From Enterobacterales bacterium (GTDB lineage Bacteria > Pseudomonadota > Gammaproteobacteria > Enterobacterales > Enterobacteriaceae), in NCBI GenBank assembly GCA_015655145.1, contig JAATFO010000039.1, positions 1-44,575 of the forward strand: a DNA stretch of 44,575 bases, read 5' to 3'. Every line of letters begins with the position of its first letter. The first letter of the stretch is position 1. Made by a program: the position numbers and the translations under genes. The notes under the pieces are model-generated. The model had not been told where the DNA came from and did not search any database. It saw only the letters and a program-made list of their open reading frames with translations. Positions 18,380 to 27,691 of this stretch are shown piece after piece.

Positions 18380-18694
18380 ATGCAAAAACGACTGACACTC
18401 GCCGCGATCACTCTGCTTTGTGGTTGCAGCCTGTTGAGCAAGTCGCCGCAAGAGGTTAATACGCGGCATTATACCTGCGGTACAATGCCATTAACGGTGC
18501 AAATGAACAATGCACAACAGCAGGTCAGTTTTATTATGGATGGCAAGTCATTGACGCTGAAGCAGGAGGTCTCTGCCTCCGGGACACGCTACAGCGACGG
18601 GACATATGATTTTTGGTCAACAGGGACCACCGCCTCCATTGCACGTAATAACAAGATTATTGTTAATGATTGCCAGCAGCAACCTGACCGTTAA
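18380..18694 (+). CDS. mliC: MliC, lipoprotein inhibitor of c-type lysozyme (atypical)
   Basis: 104 residues. The lipoprotein signal MQKRLTLAAITLLCGC has Cys16 as the lipidated residue. The MliC/PliC domain has paired cysteines (Cys33 and Cys98), SASGTRYSDG and YDFWSTG. It matches E. coli MliC (YdhA) in position between anmK and pdxH. In the family an invariant Ser and a Lys 14 residues later enter the lysozyme active site (E. coli ASGARYTDGIYVFWSKG). Here the Ser is present (Ser67) but the Lys is Thr (Thr81), so inhibitory activity may be reduced or altered. A TATACT hexamer and AAGGAG lie upstream, so it may have its own promoter. Confidence 0.9.
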   Translation: MQKRLTLAAITLLCGCSLLSKSPQEVNTRHYTCGTMPLTVQMNNAQQQVSFIMDGKSLTLKQEVSASGTRYSDGTYDFWSTGTTASIARNNKIIVNDCQQQPDR

Positions 18695-18760
18695 GCCATT
18701 GAATCTCATCGGGACGAGGCGCACAATAGTGCGACCCTTTTTGGTAACTGAAGCCGCGTT

Positions 18761-19417
18761 ATGAGTGATAATGATAGCCTGCAAAAAATTGCCCACTTAC
18801 GCCGGGAATATACCCGTGGTGGGCTGCGGCGTAACGATTTACCGGCACAGCCGCTGACACTGTTTGAACGCTGGTTAAGCCAGGCTTGCGAGGCTCAGTT
18901 GCCTGATCCCACGGCGATGAGTGTGGCGACCGTTGATCAGCACGGGCAGCCTTATCAACGGATGGTATTGCTGAAACACTATGACGATCGTGGCATGGTT
19001 TTTTATACCAACCTTGGTAGCCGCAAGGCACAGCAACTGGAAAATAACCCCCGCATCAGCGTGTTATTTCCCTGGCATTTTCTTGAGCGCCAGGTCATGG
19101 TGCTGGGCCACGTAGAAAAGCTTTCTCCGCTTGACGTCATCAACTATTTTCATAGTCGTCCTCGTGCCAGTCAAATTGGTGCCTGGGTATCAAAACAATC
19201 GAGCCGAATTTCTGCGCGTGGCGTGCTGGAAGCTAAGTTTCTTGAATTAAAACAGAAGTTTCAACAAGGTGAAATCCCACTTCCCAGTTTCTGGGGAGGG
19301 TTTCGCATCAACATTGAGGCTGTGGAGTTCTGGCAAGGCGGTGAGCATCGCCTGCATGACCGCTTTATTTATCAACGTGACGGCGCCGGATGGAAAATTG
19401 ATCGACTCGCACCCTAA
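18761..19417 (+). CDS. pdxH: Pyridoxine/pyridoxamine 5'-phosphate oxidase
   Basis: 218 residues, the E. coli PdxH length. FMN enzyme that makes pyridoxal 5'-phosphate from PNP or PMP using O2. Features: the N-terminal [20 protein letters not shown] lid, FMN-binding [10 protein letters not shown] and [28 protein letters not shown], the [17 protein letters not shown] substrate loop and the C-terminal [15 protein letters not shown], then WKIDRLAP. It lies upstream of tyrS and pdxY in the conserved pdxH-tyrS-pdxY order that groups vitamin B6 metabolism. Confidence 0.97.
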   Translation: MSDNDSLQKIAHLRREYTRGGLRRNDLPAQPLTLFERWLSQACEAQLPDPTAMSVATVDQHGQPYQRMVLLKHYDDRGMVFYTNLGSRKAQQLENNPRISVLFPWHFLERQVMVLGHVEKLSPLDVINYFHSRPRASQIGAWVSKQSSRISARGVLEAKFLELKQKFQQGEIPLPSFWGGFRINIEAVEFWQGGEHRLHDRFIYQRDGAGWKIDRLAP

Positions 19418-19549
19418 TTTCACCCGATATTACCGTTAAGCGCTGGCACAGATTGTCGGCGCGCTTTATTCTATATGTCTGATTTTTTCCGCATCGAGCG
19501 GATAGCTGTGTACCAGCTGTGGTGCAGTCGTTTCAACATGGAGCTATTG

Positions 19550-20824
19550 ATGGCCAGCAGTAACCTGATTCAACACTTGCAAGAGCGGGGCCTTATTGCC
19601 CAGGTCACAGACAAAGACGCGTTAGCAGAACGACTGGCGCAAGGGCCAATTGCACTCTATTGCGGTTTTGATCCAACAGCCGACAGCTTGCATTTGGGCC
19701 ATCTGGTGCCGTTGCTCTGTCTGAAACGTTTCCAGGATGCGGGCCACACCCCCGTCGCACTGGTGGGTGGCGCCACCGGCCTGATTGGCGATCCCAGTTT
19801 TAAAGCGGCAGAACGTAAACTCAATACCACCGACACAGTACATGAATGGGTAGAAAAAATTCGCCATCAGGTTGCGCCATTCCTGAATTTTGACTGTGGC
19901 GTCAATAGTGCGATTGCCGCTAATAACTATGACTGGTTTGGCAATATGAATGTGCTGACTTTTTTGCGTGATATCGGTAAGCACTTTTCAGTGAATCAGA
20001 TGATCAACAAAGAGGCGGTGAAACAGCGTCTTAACCGCGAGGATCAGGGGATTTCTTTTACCGAGTTTTCCTACAATTTGTTGCAGGGATATGATTTCGC
20101 TTGTCTGAATGCACAATATGGTGTGGTTTTACAGATTGGCGGCTCGGATCAGTGGGGGAACATTACCTCAGGGATCGATTTGACTCGCCGTTTACACCAG
20201 AGTCAGGTCTTCGGTTTGACCGTGCCGTTGATCACCAAGGCGGACGGCACCAAGTTTGGTAAAACCGAAGGTGGCGCAGTATGGCTGGATGCGAAAAAAA
20301 CCAGTCAGTACAAATTCTACCAGTTCTGGATCAACACTGCGGATGCCGATGTTTATCGTTTCCTCAAATTCTTTACGTTTATGAGCCTTGATGAGATAGC
20401 CGCGCTGGAAGAAGCAGATAACACCAGCGGTGCGGCGCCCCGGGCGCAATATGTTCTGGCCGAGCAGGTGACAAAACTGGTCCACGGCGAAGCAGGCCTG
20501 GCCGCTGCGCAACGAATTACTCAAAGCCTGTTTTCCGGCAGACTGAATGATATGACTGAGTATGATTTCGAACAACTGGCGCAGGATGGTATGCCCATTG
20601 TGGCGTTAGCATCGGGCCAGGACTTACAGCAGGCGCTGGTTAATGCTGATCTGGCGCCATCGCGTGGTCAGGCACGTAAACTGATTGATTCAAAGGCAAT
20701 CAGTATCAATGGGCAACTGCAGGAAAATGCGGAGTACAGTTTTGCTGCGGATGATCGGTTGTTCAATCGCTACACCTTACTGCGCAGAGGCAAAAAGAAT
20801 TACTGTTTAATTGTCTGGCAATAA
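19550..20824 (+). CDS. tyrS: Tyrosyl-tRNA synthetase
   Basis: 424 residues from ATG 19550 with GGAG upstream (E. coli 424). Earlier in-frame starts would add 25 residues that do not resemble the family. Class I synthetase of the TyrRS subgroup: tyrosine site [16 protein letters not shown] containing the HIGH variant [18 protein letters not shown], the KMSKS-equivalent KFGKTEGG, and a C-terminal S4 RNA-binding domain ([20 protein letters not shown]) ending [11 protein letters not shown]. It charges tRNA-Tyr in the cytosol. Confidence 0.97.
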   Translation: MASSNLIQHLQERGLIAQVTDKDALAERLAQGPIALYCGFDPTADSLHLGHLVPLLCLKRFQDAGHTPVALVGGATGLIGDPSFKAAERKLNTTDTVHEWVEKIRHQVAPFLNFDCGVNSAIAANNYDWFGNMNVLTFLRDIGKHFSVNQMINKEAVKQRLNREDQGISFTEFSYNLLQGYDFACLNAQYGVVLQIGGSDQWGNITSGIDLTRRLHQSQVFGLTVPLITKADGTKFGKTEGGAVWLDAKKTSQYKFYQFWINTADADVYRFLKFFTFMSLDEIAALEEADNTSGAAPRAQYVLAEQVTKLVHGEAGLAAAQRITQSLFSGRLNDMTEYDFEQLAQDGMPIVALASGQDLQQALVNADLAPSRGQARKLIDSKAISINGQLQENAEYSFAADDRLFNRYTLLRRGKKNYCLIVWQ

Positions 20825-20890
20825 CGCATTACCCCGGCGGCATTTTATTTCATTTTTAACGAGTTACGGCAGAGAGCAGGCTGCTTTTGC

Positions 20891-21751
20891 ATGAAAAATA
20901 TTCTCGCAATTCAATCTCATGTAGTCTTCGGTCACGCCGGTAATAGCGCTGCCGAATTTCCGATGCAGCGTATGGGCGCAAATGTTTGGGCTTTGAATAC
21001 CGTGCAGTTTTCCAATCACACCCAGTATGGTCACTGGACCGGTACGGTTATGCCGGCATCGCATTTGACCGATATTGTTAAAGGGATTGCGGATATTGAT
21101 CGGCTGAAAACCTGTGATGCCGTATTGAGCGGTTATTTGGGTTCAGCGGAGCAAGGAGAGCATATTCTGCAGATAGTTAATAGTGTCAAAGCGGCCAATC
21201 CGAATGCCTGGTATTTCTGCGATCCGGTCATGGGACATCCTGAAAAGGGCTGTATTGTAGCGCCAGGTGTTGCCCAGTTTCATTGCGAATCCTCGTTACC
21301 TGCCAGCGATATCATTGCGCCTAATTTACTGGAGCTGGAAATGCTTAGCGGTAAAACGGTGCACAGCGTGGAGGAAGCAGTGACAGTGTCACGTGAACTG
21401 ATTGCGCGTGGCCCCAAAATAGTGCTGGTTAAACACCTTGCCCGCGCCGGACGACGTAGTGATCGTTTCGAAATGCTGTTGGTAACAGCCGATGAAGCCT
21501 GGCATATCAGCCGTCCACTGGTCGATTTTGGTGTCCGCCAGCCGGTGGGCGTGGGTGACTTGACCAGCGGCTTGTTGCTGGTGAATTTACTGCATGGTGA
21601 GTCGTTGCAGGACGCGCTGGAACACGTGACAGCCGCAGTTTATGAAGTGATGATTAAAACCCATGAACTGGGCGAGTACGAGCTGCAACTGGTTGCTGCG
21701 CAGGACGCAATCGCCAAACCCGTGCATCATTTTATTGCTGAAAAATTGTAA
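20891..21751 (+). CDS. pdxY: PdxY, pyridoxal kinase
   Basis: 286 residues (E. coli 287). Ribokinase-superfamily enzyme of the B6 salvage pathway. It starts [20 protein letters not shown] with the pyridoxal-binding [10 protein letters not shown]. Further motifs are [25 protein letters not shown], the potassium/ATP-site [14 protein letters not shown], and the anion-hole region [11 protein letters not shown] containing the catalytic Asp. It lies 66 bp after tyrS, probably cotranscribed, and converges with gstA across a hairpin. Confidence 0.96.
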   Translation: MKNILAIQSHVVFGHAGNSAAEFPMQRMGANVWALNTVQFSNHTQYGHWTGTVMPASHLTDIVKGIADIDRLKTCDAVLSGYLGSAEQGEHILQIVNSVKAANPNAWYFCDPVMGHPEKGCIVAPGVAQFHCESSLPASDIIAPNLLELEMLSGKTVHSVEEAVTVSRELIARGPKIVLVKHLARAGRRSDRFEMLLVTADEAWHISRPLVDFGVRQPVGVGDLTSGLLLVNLLHGESLQDALEHVTAAVYEVMIKTHELGEYELQLVAAQDAIAKPVHHFIAEKL

Positions 21752-21760
21752 CGCTAAGCG

Positions 21761-21786
21761 GATGGGACGATGTTGATTGTCCCATC
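21761..21786. terminator. Hairpin between convergent pdxY and gstA
   Basis: GATGGGAC (21761-21768) pairs perfectly with GTCCCATC (21779-21786) around a 10-nt loop, a few bases after the pdxY stop. A T-rich but interrupted stretch (gctttgctgctt) follows. It is probably a transcription terminator for pdxY. Confidence 0.5.
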
Positions 21787-21833
21787 GCTTTGCTGCTTAT
21801 GCTGTGGCATCCTGTCCAGAATGAATACCCGCC

Positions 21834-22439
21834 TTAATTAAGCCCTTCCGCTTTTAAGGCCGCCGCGACAGCCGGCCGGGCAGCAACCCGTTGCATCCAG
21901 TGATTTAATGCATCTAAATCATGCAGATCAAGTTTTACACCTTGCGCCCAGCGCATCATCACATACAAATAGGCGTCAGCCACAGTAAAACGCAGCCCCA
22001 TTAGCCACTGTTTTTCTTTAAGTTCGTTATTCACGTAGCTGAATTTTTGTTCAAGTTGCTTACGTGCTATCGCTTTATATTCATCCGGGATATTAGCGCG
22101 AAATAACGGCGCAAAATTTTTATGTAGCTCAGTGGCGATGTAATTGAGCCATTCCAGCGTGTGATAGCGCGTCAGACTACCGGCAGGGGCAATTAATTGA
22201 CGATCGGGCTTCAGGTCTGCAATGTATTGGACTATTGCTACCCCCTCGGTTAATACGGTTCCGTTATCCAGTTGCAAAGCCGGAACCTGGCCTTTGGGAT
22301 TAATGTGTAGATAATCTTCCCCTTGTTCAGTTTTTTTACTGGCGAGATCCACATTTACCAGCGTGAAATCGAGGCCGCATTCGCGTAATACAATATGAGG
22401 GGAGAGCGAACAAGAACCGGTTTTACCAAAAAGCTTCAT
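21834..22439 (-). CDS. gstA: Glutathione S-transferase
   Basis: 201 residues, the E. coli GstA length. This beta-class bacterial GST has an N-terminal thioredoxin-like domain beginning [20 protein letters not shown] (Cys10 is the class-specific active-site Cys), cis-Pro in GQVPALQL, and the glutathione-contacting [13 protein letters not shown]. An all-helical C-terminal domain follows, with the N-capping box [21 protein letters not shown] precedes the ATG. E. coli has dtpA downstream toward nth; here a Tn3-family remnant occupies that interval. Confidence 0.95.
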   Translation of the reverse strand: MKLFGKTGSCSLSPHIVLRECGLDFTLVNVDLASKKTEQGEDYLHINPKGQVPALQLDNGTVLTEGVAIVQYIADLKPDRQLIAPAGSLTRYHTLEWLNYIATELHKNFAPLFRANIPDEYKAIARKQLEQKFSYVNNELKEKQWLMGLRFTVADAYLYVMMRWAQGVKLDLHDLDALNHWMQRVAARPAVAAALKAEGLN

Positions 22440-22728
22440 ACCAAACTCCTTTTATTTCGCAGCGATAAAGTTGTCAGTATCTTACTGCTAACACCGTAAA
22501 AATGCAGCGCGTTTCCTGCCAGATACGGGCGAGCAGGGTATGCAGAACCCGCCCTATCGTTTATTTGCTCGCCTCATACCGCCAAAGTGCTAAGCGCGGT
22601 TTCCATCAGCCCGCACGGAGCCTGTTGCTGGCGGCTGTTCACCAGAGAGATACACGGTAGTGCCAAAATGGGGCGTCAGCTTCTGGTGACTGGTTGATAC
22701 CCTGGCATAGCCCAGTAACGCCATTTCA
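22440..22728. other. Region between gstA and the Tn3 remnant, no gene seen
   Basis: 289 bp upstream of gstA. It must hold the gstA promoter, but no clear hexamers were identified. No coding frame is convincing, no Tn3-type left end is present, and no fragment of dtpA could be recognised. Confidence 0.4.
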
Positions 22729-24454
22729 GTCCATTACCTGACAGAACTGAACGGTTCGAAAAAACGTATCCTTGATGATGCGCCTGAGCACATCATTACC
22801 AGCCCCTGGAAACGCCTGGTTTATGATGCTGATGGCCGGGTACAACACGCCGGTTACTCGCTGTGCCTGCTGGAGCGCCTTCAGGATTCATTGCGTCGCC
22901 GGGATATCTGGCTGGAAAACAGTGAGCGCTGGGGCGATCCGCGTCAGAAGCTGCTTCAGGGGAAAGAATGGCAGGCCCAGCGTGTCTCAGTCTGTCGTGC
23001 GCTTGGGCATCCCACTGATGGCAGAACCGCTGCAGAGCAGTTGGCTAACCAGCTGGATGAGACCTGGAAAGCGGTGTCTGCACGTTTTGACAGCAATGAG
23101 GCCGTGAGCATGTGTCATGACGATAAATACCCCTCCCTGACGATAGGCAGTCTGGAAAGGCTCGATGAGCCGCCCGCGCTGACGCACCTGAGCAGCCGGG
23201 TGAAACAACTTCTTCCGCCCGTAGACCTGACTGAACTACTGCTTGAAATCGATGCCAGGTCAGGCTTTACCCGTGAGTTTACGCACGTCAGTGAATCTGA
23301 GGCCAGAGCAAAAGATCTGCACGTCAGTCTGTGTGCCGTTCTGCTGGCCGAGGCCTGCAATATCGGGCATGAAGCACTGATAAAACCCCATATACCGGCG
23401 CTGACCCGTCACCGACTCAGTTGGGTGAAACAGAATTACCTTCGGGCTGAAACGCTGGCCAGCGCCAACGCCCGGCTGGTTGATTTTCAGTCCACGTTGG
23501 AACTGGCCGGTCGCTGGGGTGGCGGCGAGGTGGCTTCAGCCGATGGCATGCGCTTTGTTACCCCGGTTAAAACCCTCAACGCCGGGCCTAACCGGAAATA
23601 CTTTGGTTCCGGGCGGGGGATCACCTGGTATAACTTCATTTCCGATCAGTATTCCGGGTTCCACGGCATCGTCATTCCGGGGACACTGAGTGATTCGATT
23701 TTTGTACTGGAAGGACTTCAGGAACAGCAGACCGGGCTGAATCCGGTTGAAATAATGACGGATACGGCGGGAACCAGCGATATTATTTTTGGCCTGTTCT
23801 GGCAGCTGGGATACCAGTTTTCGCCCCGGCTGGCAGATGCCGGAGAGGCCGTATTCTGGCGGATTGACAAAAATGCCCATTACGGCGCACTGAATGAACT
23901 GGCAAGAGGATGTGTGGAACTGCCGAAGGTTGAAAATCACTGGGATGAAATGATGCGGGCATCCGGCTCCCTGAAGCTGGGCACCATCCATGCATCAGAA
24001 CTGCTCCGTTCCCTGCTCAGGAGTACCCGTCCATCGGCGTTGGCGCAGGCGATCATGGCGGTAGGGAGAGTTAACAAGACGCTGTACCTTCTTAATTATA
24101 TTGATGATGAGGATTATCGCCGGCGGATCCTGACCCAGTTAAACCGGGGAGAAGGCCGCCATGCCGTCGCCAGGGCCATCTGTTATGGGCAGCGTGGTGA
24201 AATCAAAAAACGTTATCGTGAGGGACAGGAAGATCAGTTGGGCGCGCTGGGCCTTGTTACGAATGCGGGAAGCGCTTTCACACCTTCGGGCGACAGGAGA
24301 AACGCCGGATGACGAGCATATTGCCCGACTCTCTCCACTGATGCACGGTCATATCAATATGCCGGGACATTATACGTTTACGCTACCGGAGGATATTCTG
24401 AAGGGAGAACTGAGGCCGTTAAATTTTAATGTAAACAACGAATTATCTTCTTAA
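22729..24454 (+). pseudogene. tnpA: Tn3-family transposase TnpA, 5'-truncated and frameshifted
   Basis: A continuous frame from about 22729 encodes the middle and C-terminal parts of a Tn3-family TnpA (HYLTELNGSKKRILDDAP onward). Catalytic-core blocks are visible: GRWGGGEVASADGMRF, EIMTDTAGTSDIIFG (acidic residue), RIDKNAHYG and NRGEGRHAVAR (final Glu). An in-frame TAG lies at 22708. TnpA is normally close to 1000 residues, so roughly the N-terminal 40% is missing. Near 24263-24268 a short deletion after LGLVTNA removes the conserved VVLWNT-type segment and shifts the frame; coding resumes as SHLRATGETPDDEHIARLSP and ends at TAA 24454 inside the terminal repeat. It is non-functional. Confidence 0.92.
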
Positions 24455-24487
24455 CGTGATTTTTTACATCATTGACCGTCAAACCCC
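24450..24487 (-). mobile_element. 38-bp terminal inverted repeat of a Tn3-family transposon
   Basis: On the reverse strand the 38 bases begin GGGGTTTGACGG and end CACGTTAAG, the GGGG...TAAG format and exact length of Tn3-family ends. The tnpA stop codon lies inside it, as is usual. No partner repeat was found on the left, so the transposon is truncated there. Downstream positions 24488-24672 hold no recognisable gene. Confidence 0.85.
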
Positions 24488-24672
24488 TACACCGACGAAT
24501 GGAACTACCGGGCCCTCTATTAAACACCATGGAATCATCGTGGTACCTGGGTCCTTTGATATCTCACATTAATATTTAAAATCATCAAGTTACAACCATA
24601 TCAGGAACGCAGGGTTGCAATAATACATCAGGATAATACGGAGGGGTGTACAGGGCATGATTTTATGCCCGG

Positions 24673-25308
24673 TTAAATATCGACTTTCTCTTTATATTCA
24701 CACAGGTCTTCAATCAGGCAGGAACCACAACGCGGTTTGCGCGCGACACAGGTGTAGCGACCATGTAAAATGAGCCAGTGATGGCAATCCACTTTAAATT
24801 CTGCCGGCACGACTTTTAACAATGTCTCTTCCACTTGCTCAACATTTTTGCCTGGTGCAAAATTAGTCCGGTTACAGACGCGGAAGATGTGCGTATCCAC
24901 CGCAATGGTTGGCCAGCCAAATGCGGTATTCAATACCACATTGGCGGTTTTTCTACCCACACCGGGCAAGGCTTCCAGTGCTGCGCGATCTTCCGGTACC
25001 TCGCCATGGTGTTTTTCCAACAAAATATGGCAGGTTTTAATCACATTCATCGCCTTATTGTTAAACAGGCCGATGGTTTTAATATATTCTTTCACGCCGT
25101 CAACGCCAAGTGCCAGCATTGCCGCTGGCGTATTGGCGACCTGATAAAGTTTTGCGGTCGCTTTATTAACACTGACATCGGTGGCCTGTGCCGACAGCAA
25201 TACGGCGATTAACAGTTCAAAAGGGGAGCTAAAATTCAGCTCGGTGGTAGGATGCGGATTATTTTCCCGTAAACGACACAAAATTTGCTGGCGTTTTTCC
25301 TTGTTCAC
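24673..25308 (-). CDS. nth: Endonuclease III (DNA glycosylase/AP lyase)
   Basis: 211 residues, the E. coli length. Base-excision enzyme removing oxidised pyrimidines. The helix-hairpin-helix [13 protein letters not shown] includes catalytic Lys120, followed by [11 protein letters not shown] with catalytic Asp138. The C-terminal [4Fe-4S] loop has Cys spacing C-x6-C-x2-C-x5-C in [17 protein letters not shown]. The start overlaps the rsxE stop by 4 bp, so it is translationally coupled as the last gene of the rsx operon, as in E. coli. Confidence 0.97.
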   Translation of the reverse strand: MNKEKRQQILCRLRENNPHPTTELNFSSPFELLIAVLLSAQATDVSVNKATAKLYQVANTPAAMLALGVDGVKEYIKTIGLFNNKAMNVIKTCHILLEKHHGEVPEDRAALEALPGVGRKTANVVLNTAFGWPTIAVDTHIFRVCNRTNFAPGKNVEQVEETLLKVVPAEFKVDCHHWLILHGRYTCVARKPRCGSCLIEDLCEYKEKVDI

Positions 25309-26003
25309 ATCACCTTCCCGGTTAGCCCCTGTGTTTCCGATGGCTGGCCGGCAATGCGAGCAGCACGTTCCTTCATCTTCTTATCTATCATGTATTTGAC
25401 AGCCAGAAGCATCCCCAGACCAATAAAAGCCCCTGGCGGCAGCATGGCGAGCAGCATCGGTGAATCAAAATGGATCACATCGATACGCAATGCTTTTGCC
25501 CACGGGCCCAGTAATTGATCCGCACCATTGAAAATGGTGCCATTACCGATGATTTCGCGTACAGAGCCCAATACCACCATGGCGCTGGTTGCCCCCATGC
25601 CAATAGCAAAACCATCCAGTGCAGAAAGTGGCACGCTGCTTTTTGATGCCACCGCTTCCGCGCGACCCACAACAATGCAGTTCGTCACAATCAACGGGAT
25701 AAAGATCCCTAATGACTGATAAAGTCCGTAGGCGTAAGCATTGATCAACATCTGCACACAGCTCACCACAGAGGCGATAATCATTACGTACACCGGGATC
25801 CTGATTTCCGAAGGCACCCAGCGGCGAGAAGCGGAAATCGCGCTATTAGTACAAGTCAAAACCAGCGTCGTGGCCAGACCCAGCCCCAGTGCATTGGTCG
25901 CGGTTGAGGTGACGGCCAGCAGAGGGCAGAGGCCCAACAGTTGTACCAGCGAGGAGTTGTTTTTCCACAAGCCCCCGATCAATAAATCCTTAGCTTCACT
26001 CAT
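25305..26003 (-). CDS. rsxE: RsxE/RnfE, electron transport complex membrane subunit
   Basis: 232 residues from ATG 26003 ([20 protein letters not shown]), E. coli 231; a start four codons earlier is possible. Six membrane helices. Conserved blocks are [40 protein letters not shown] and the [16 protein letters not shown] region. RsxE pairs with RsxA to hold a membrane-embedded Fe-S centre in the Rsx/Rnf complex, which in E. coli uses NAD(P)H to re-reduce the SoxR [2Fe-2S] clusters. It overlaps rsxG by 8 bp upstream and nth by 4 bp downstream. Confidence 0.95.
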   Translation of the reverse strand: MSEAKDLLIGGLWKNNSSLVQLLGLCPLLAVTSTATNALGLGLATTLVLTCTNSAISASRRWVPSEIRIPVYVMIIASVVSCVQMLINAYAYGLYQSLGIFIPLIVTNCIVVGRAEAVASKSSVPLSALDGFAIGMGATSAMVVLGSVREIIGNGTIFNGADQLLGPWAKALRIDVIHFDSPMLLAMLPPGAFIGLGMLLAVKYMIDKKMKERAARIAGQPSETQGLTGKVM

Positions 26004-26628
26004 TAGCATCCCCACAGTCGGCTAGCGAAGAAAGTTTCGGCGGTAAAGTTTCAGCAAACAATGCTGCCCGTTTCGTGGCGTTGACCACCGCACGTGGCGT
26101 GATGGTGGCTCCGGTAAACTGATCAAAATCGCCGCCATCCTTTTTTACCGCAAAATGGTTATCGTGCTGTCCGGTAACTTTTTTGCCATTAAAACTGTTA
26201 ATCCAGTCGGAAATACGTAACTCAATTTTATCACCCAAACCGGGCGTTTCATGGTGCTCCACAACACGAACCCCCAGTACAGTACCATTAAAATCAGCAC
26301 CGACAATCATCTGAATAGCGCCAGAATACCCGTCTGGCGCGGTAGCCTCAATAGCGACAGCCACTGGTTTGCCATCTTTACGCGCCAGATAAAGCGCGTG
26401 CGGGGCGTCATTACCTAACGCTTCATTAATGACAACGTAACATTCATGCTGAATCGCGTTATTATATTTTTCCGGTGGCACGACCTGATCCAGCAATATT
26501 TTTTGTTGCACGGCCGTCTGATGGGCGATGGTCGGTTTGGTGACAGTATTGATCACCGCGGTGACCCCGGTAGTGACCGCAGCGAAAATAGCCAGTGTCA
26601 CGCCATTTTTACGGATAGTCTCAAGCAT
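25996..26628 (-). CDS. rsxG: RsxG/RnfG, covalent-flavin subunit
   Basis: 210 residues from ATG 26628 ([20 protein letters not shown]); a longer frame overlaps rsxD. One N-terminal membrane anchor, then a periplasmic FMN-binding domain. The flavinylation motif appears as FTGATIT (Thr172-Thr177), fitting [S/T]GATxT, where the last Thr carries FMN through a phosphoester added by Apb[12 protein letters not shown] is also conserved. It transfers electrons across the membrane side of the Rsx complex. It begins 4 bp after the rsxD stop. Confidence 0.95.
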   Translation of the reverse strand: MLETIRKNGVTLAIFAAVTTGVTAVINTVTKPTIAHQTAVQQKILLDQVVPPEKYNNAIQHECYVVINEALGNDAPHALYLARKDGKPVAVAIEATAPDGYSGAIQMIVGADFNGTVLGVRVVEHHETPGLGDKIELRISDWINSFNGKKVTGQHDNHFAVKKDGGDFDQFTGATITPRAVVNATKRAALFAETLPPKLSSLADCGDANE

Positions 26629-26632
26629 AACA

Positions 26633-27691
26633 TTATTCCTTGTGATGTCCGTAAACGCGTGGTTTGGTGTAATAATCAATCAACGGCACGGTTATATTGG
26701 CCAGTAGTACGGCAAAGGCAACGCCATCAGGGTAACCACCAAAGCTGCGAATTAACCAGACCAACAAGCCCGCCAGCGCACCAAAAACCAGACGGCCTTT
26801 ATTGGTGGTTGAAGCCGTGACCGGATCGGTGGCAATAAAAAATGCACCCAGCATGGTGGCGCCTGAAAACAGGTGAATGGCTGGCGAAAGCAGAGAGCCA
26901 GGTGACCACAACCAACCGACCATCGCACAAATAGCCAGTGATAACAAAAAACTCAGCGGAATATGCCAGCGGATACTGTTGGTCCAGATGAGAAACATCC
27001 CACCCAGCAAAAAACCAACATTAACCCACTGCCATCCCAGCCCGGCGAGAAGCCCGGAATAGATCGGCTGAGCCAGCAACTGTTGTGCCTGATGCCCGGC
27101 GCGCAAGCCGGTTTTGAAGGTGTCCAGCGGTGTTGCCTGACTGATGCCATCAATGCCCAGTTGCAACTGTTGCATGGTGTTTCCTGCCAGGGTGTGATCA
27201 GTAAAAATCATGCGCACCGTATCTGTAAAACCTGGCGTAATCACTTGCAGCGCTTCCGGGGGAAGCCAGCTAGTCATCTGGACCGGGAAGGAGATTAATA
27301 ACACAACATAACCAATCATTGCCGGGTTAAAGGGATTTTGTCCCAGTCCGCCATACAGCTGTTTTGCAATGATGATAGCAAATACCGTGCCCAGAACGAC
27401 CAGCCACCAGGGGGCTAAAGGCGGTATACTGATACCCAACAGGAGCGCGGTAAGTAATGCTGAGTTATCCGCCAGCGTTCCTTTGATGTCCTGATGGCGT
27501 AAGGCCAAAATGGCGGCTTCGGTGCTCCATGCCGTCAGGGCGGCAAGTCCGACCTGGAGCAGGTTGCCATAGCCGAAAAAGTACCATTGCGCGGCCATGC
27601 CAGGAATGGCGGCCAGCAATACCAGGAACATAATATTTCCCGTGCTGCGCCGGTTATGTGTATAAGGTGAACTTGCAATCCGAAAAGCCAT
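26633..27691 (-). CDS. rsxD: RsxD/RnfD, electron transport complex membrane subunit
   Basis: 352 residues, exactly the E. coli length, with nine or ten membrane helices. It starts [40 protein letters not shown] is the family signature. The covalent FMN site is in [14 protein letters not shown], like the SGATPL motif of RnfD/NqrB, with Ala replacing the usual Gly before ATPL in position only. [20 protein letters not shown] follows. It starts immediately after the rsxC stop (0 bp between them). Confidence 0.95.
   Translation of the reverse strand: MAFRIASSPYTHNRRSTGNIMFLVLLAAIPGMAAQWYFFGYGNLLQVGLAALTAWSTEAAILALRHQDIKGTLADNSALLTALLLGISIPPLAPWWLVVLGTVFAIIIAKQLYGGLGQNPFNPAMIGYVVLLISFPVQMTSWLPPEALQVITPGFTDTVRMIFTDHTLAGNTMQQLQLGIDGISQATPLDTFKTGLRAGHQAQQLLAQPIYSGLLAGLGWQWVNVGFLLGGMFLIWTNSIRWHIPLSFLLSLAICAMVGWLWSPGSLLSPAIHLFSGATMLGAFFIATDPVTASTTNKGRLVFGALAGLLVWLIRSFGGYPDGVAFAVLLANITVPLIDYYTKPRVYGHHKE

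Noticed and set aside
23536..23991. 151-codon frame opposite the Tn3 transposase
   Set aside because: It is the antisense shadow of the conserved TnpA catalytic core.
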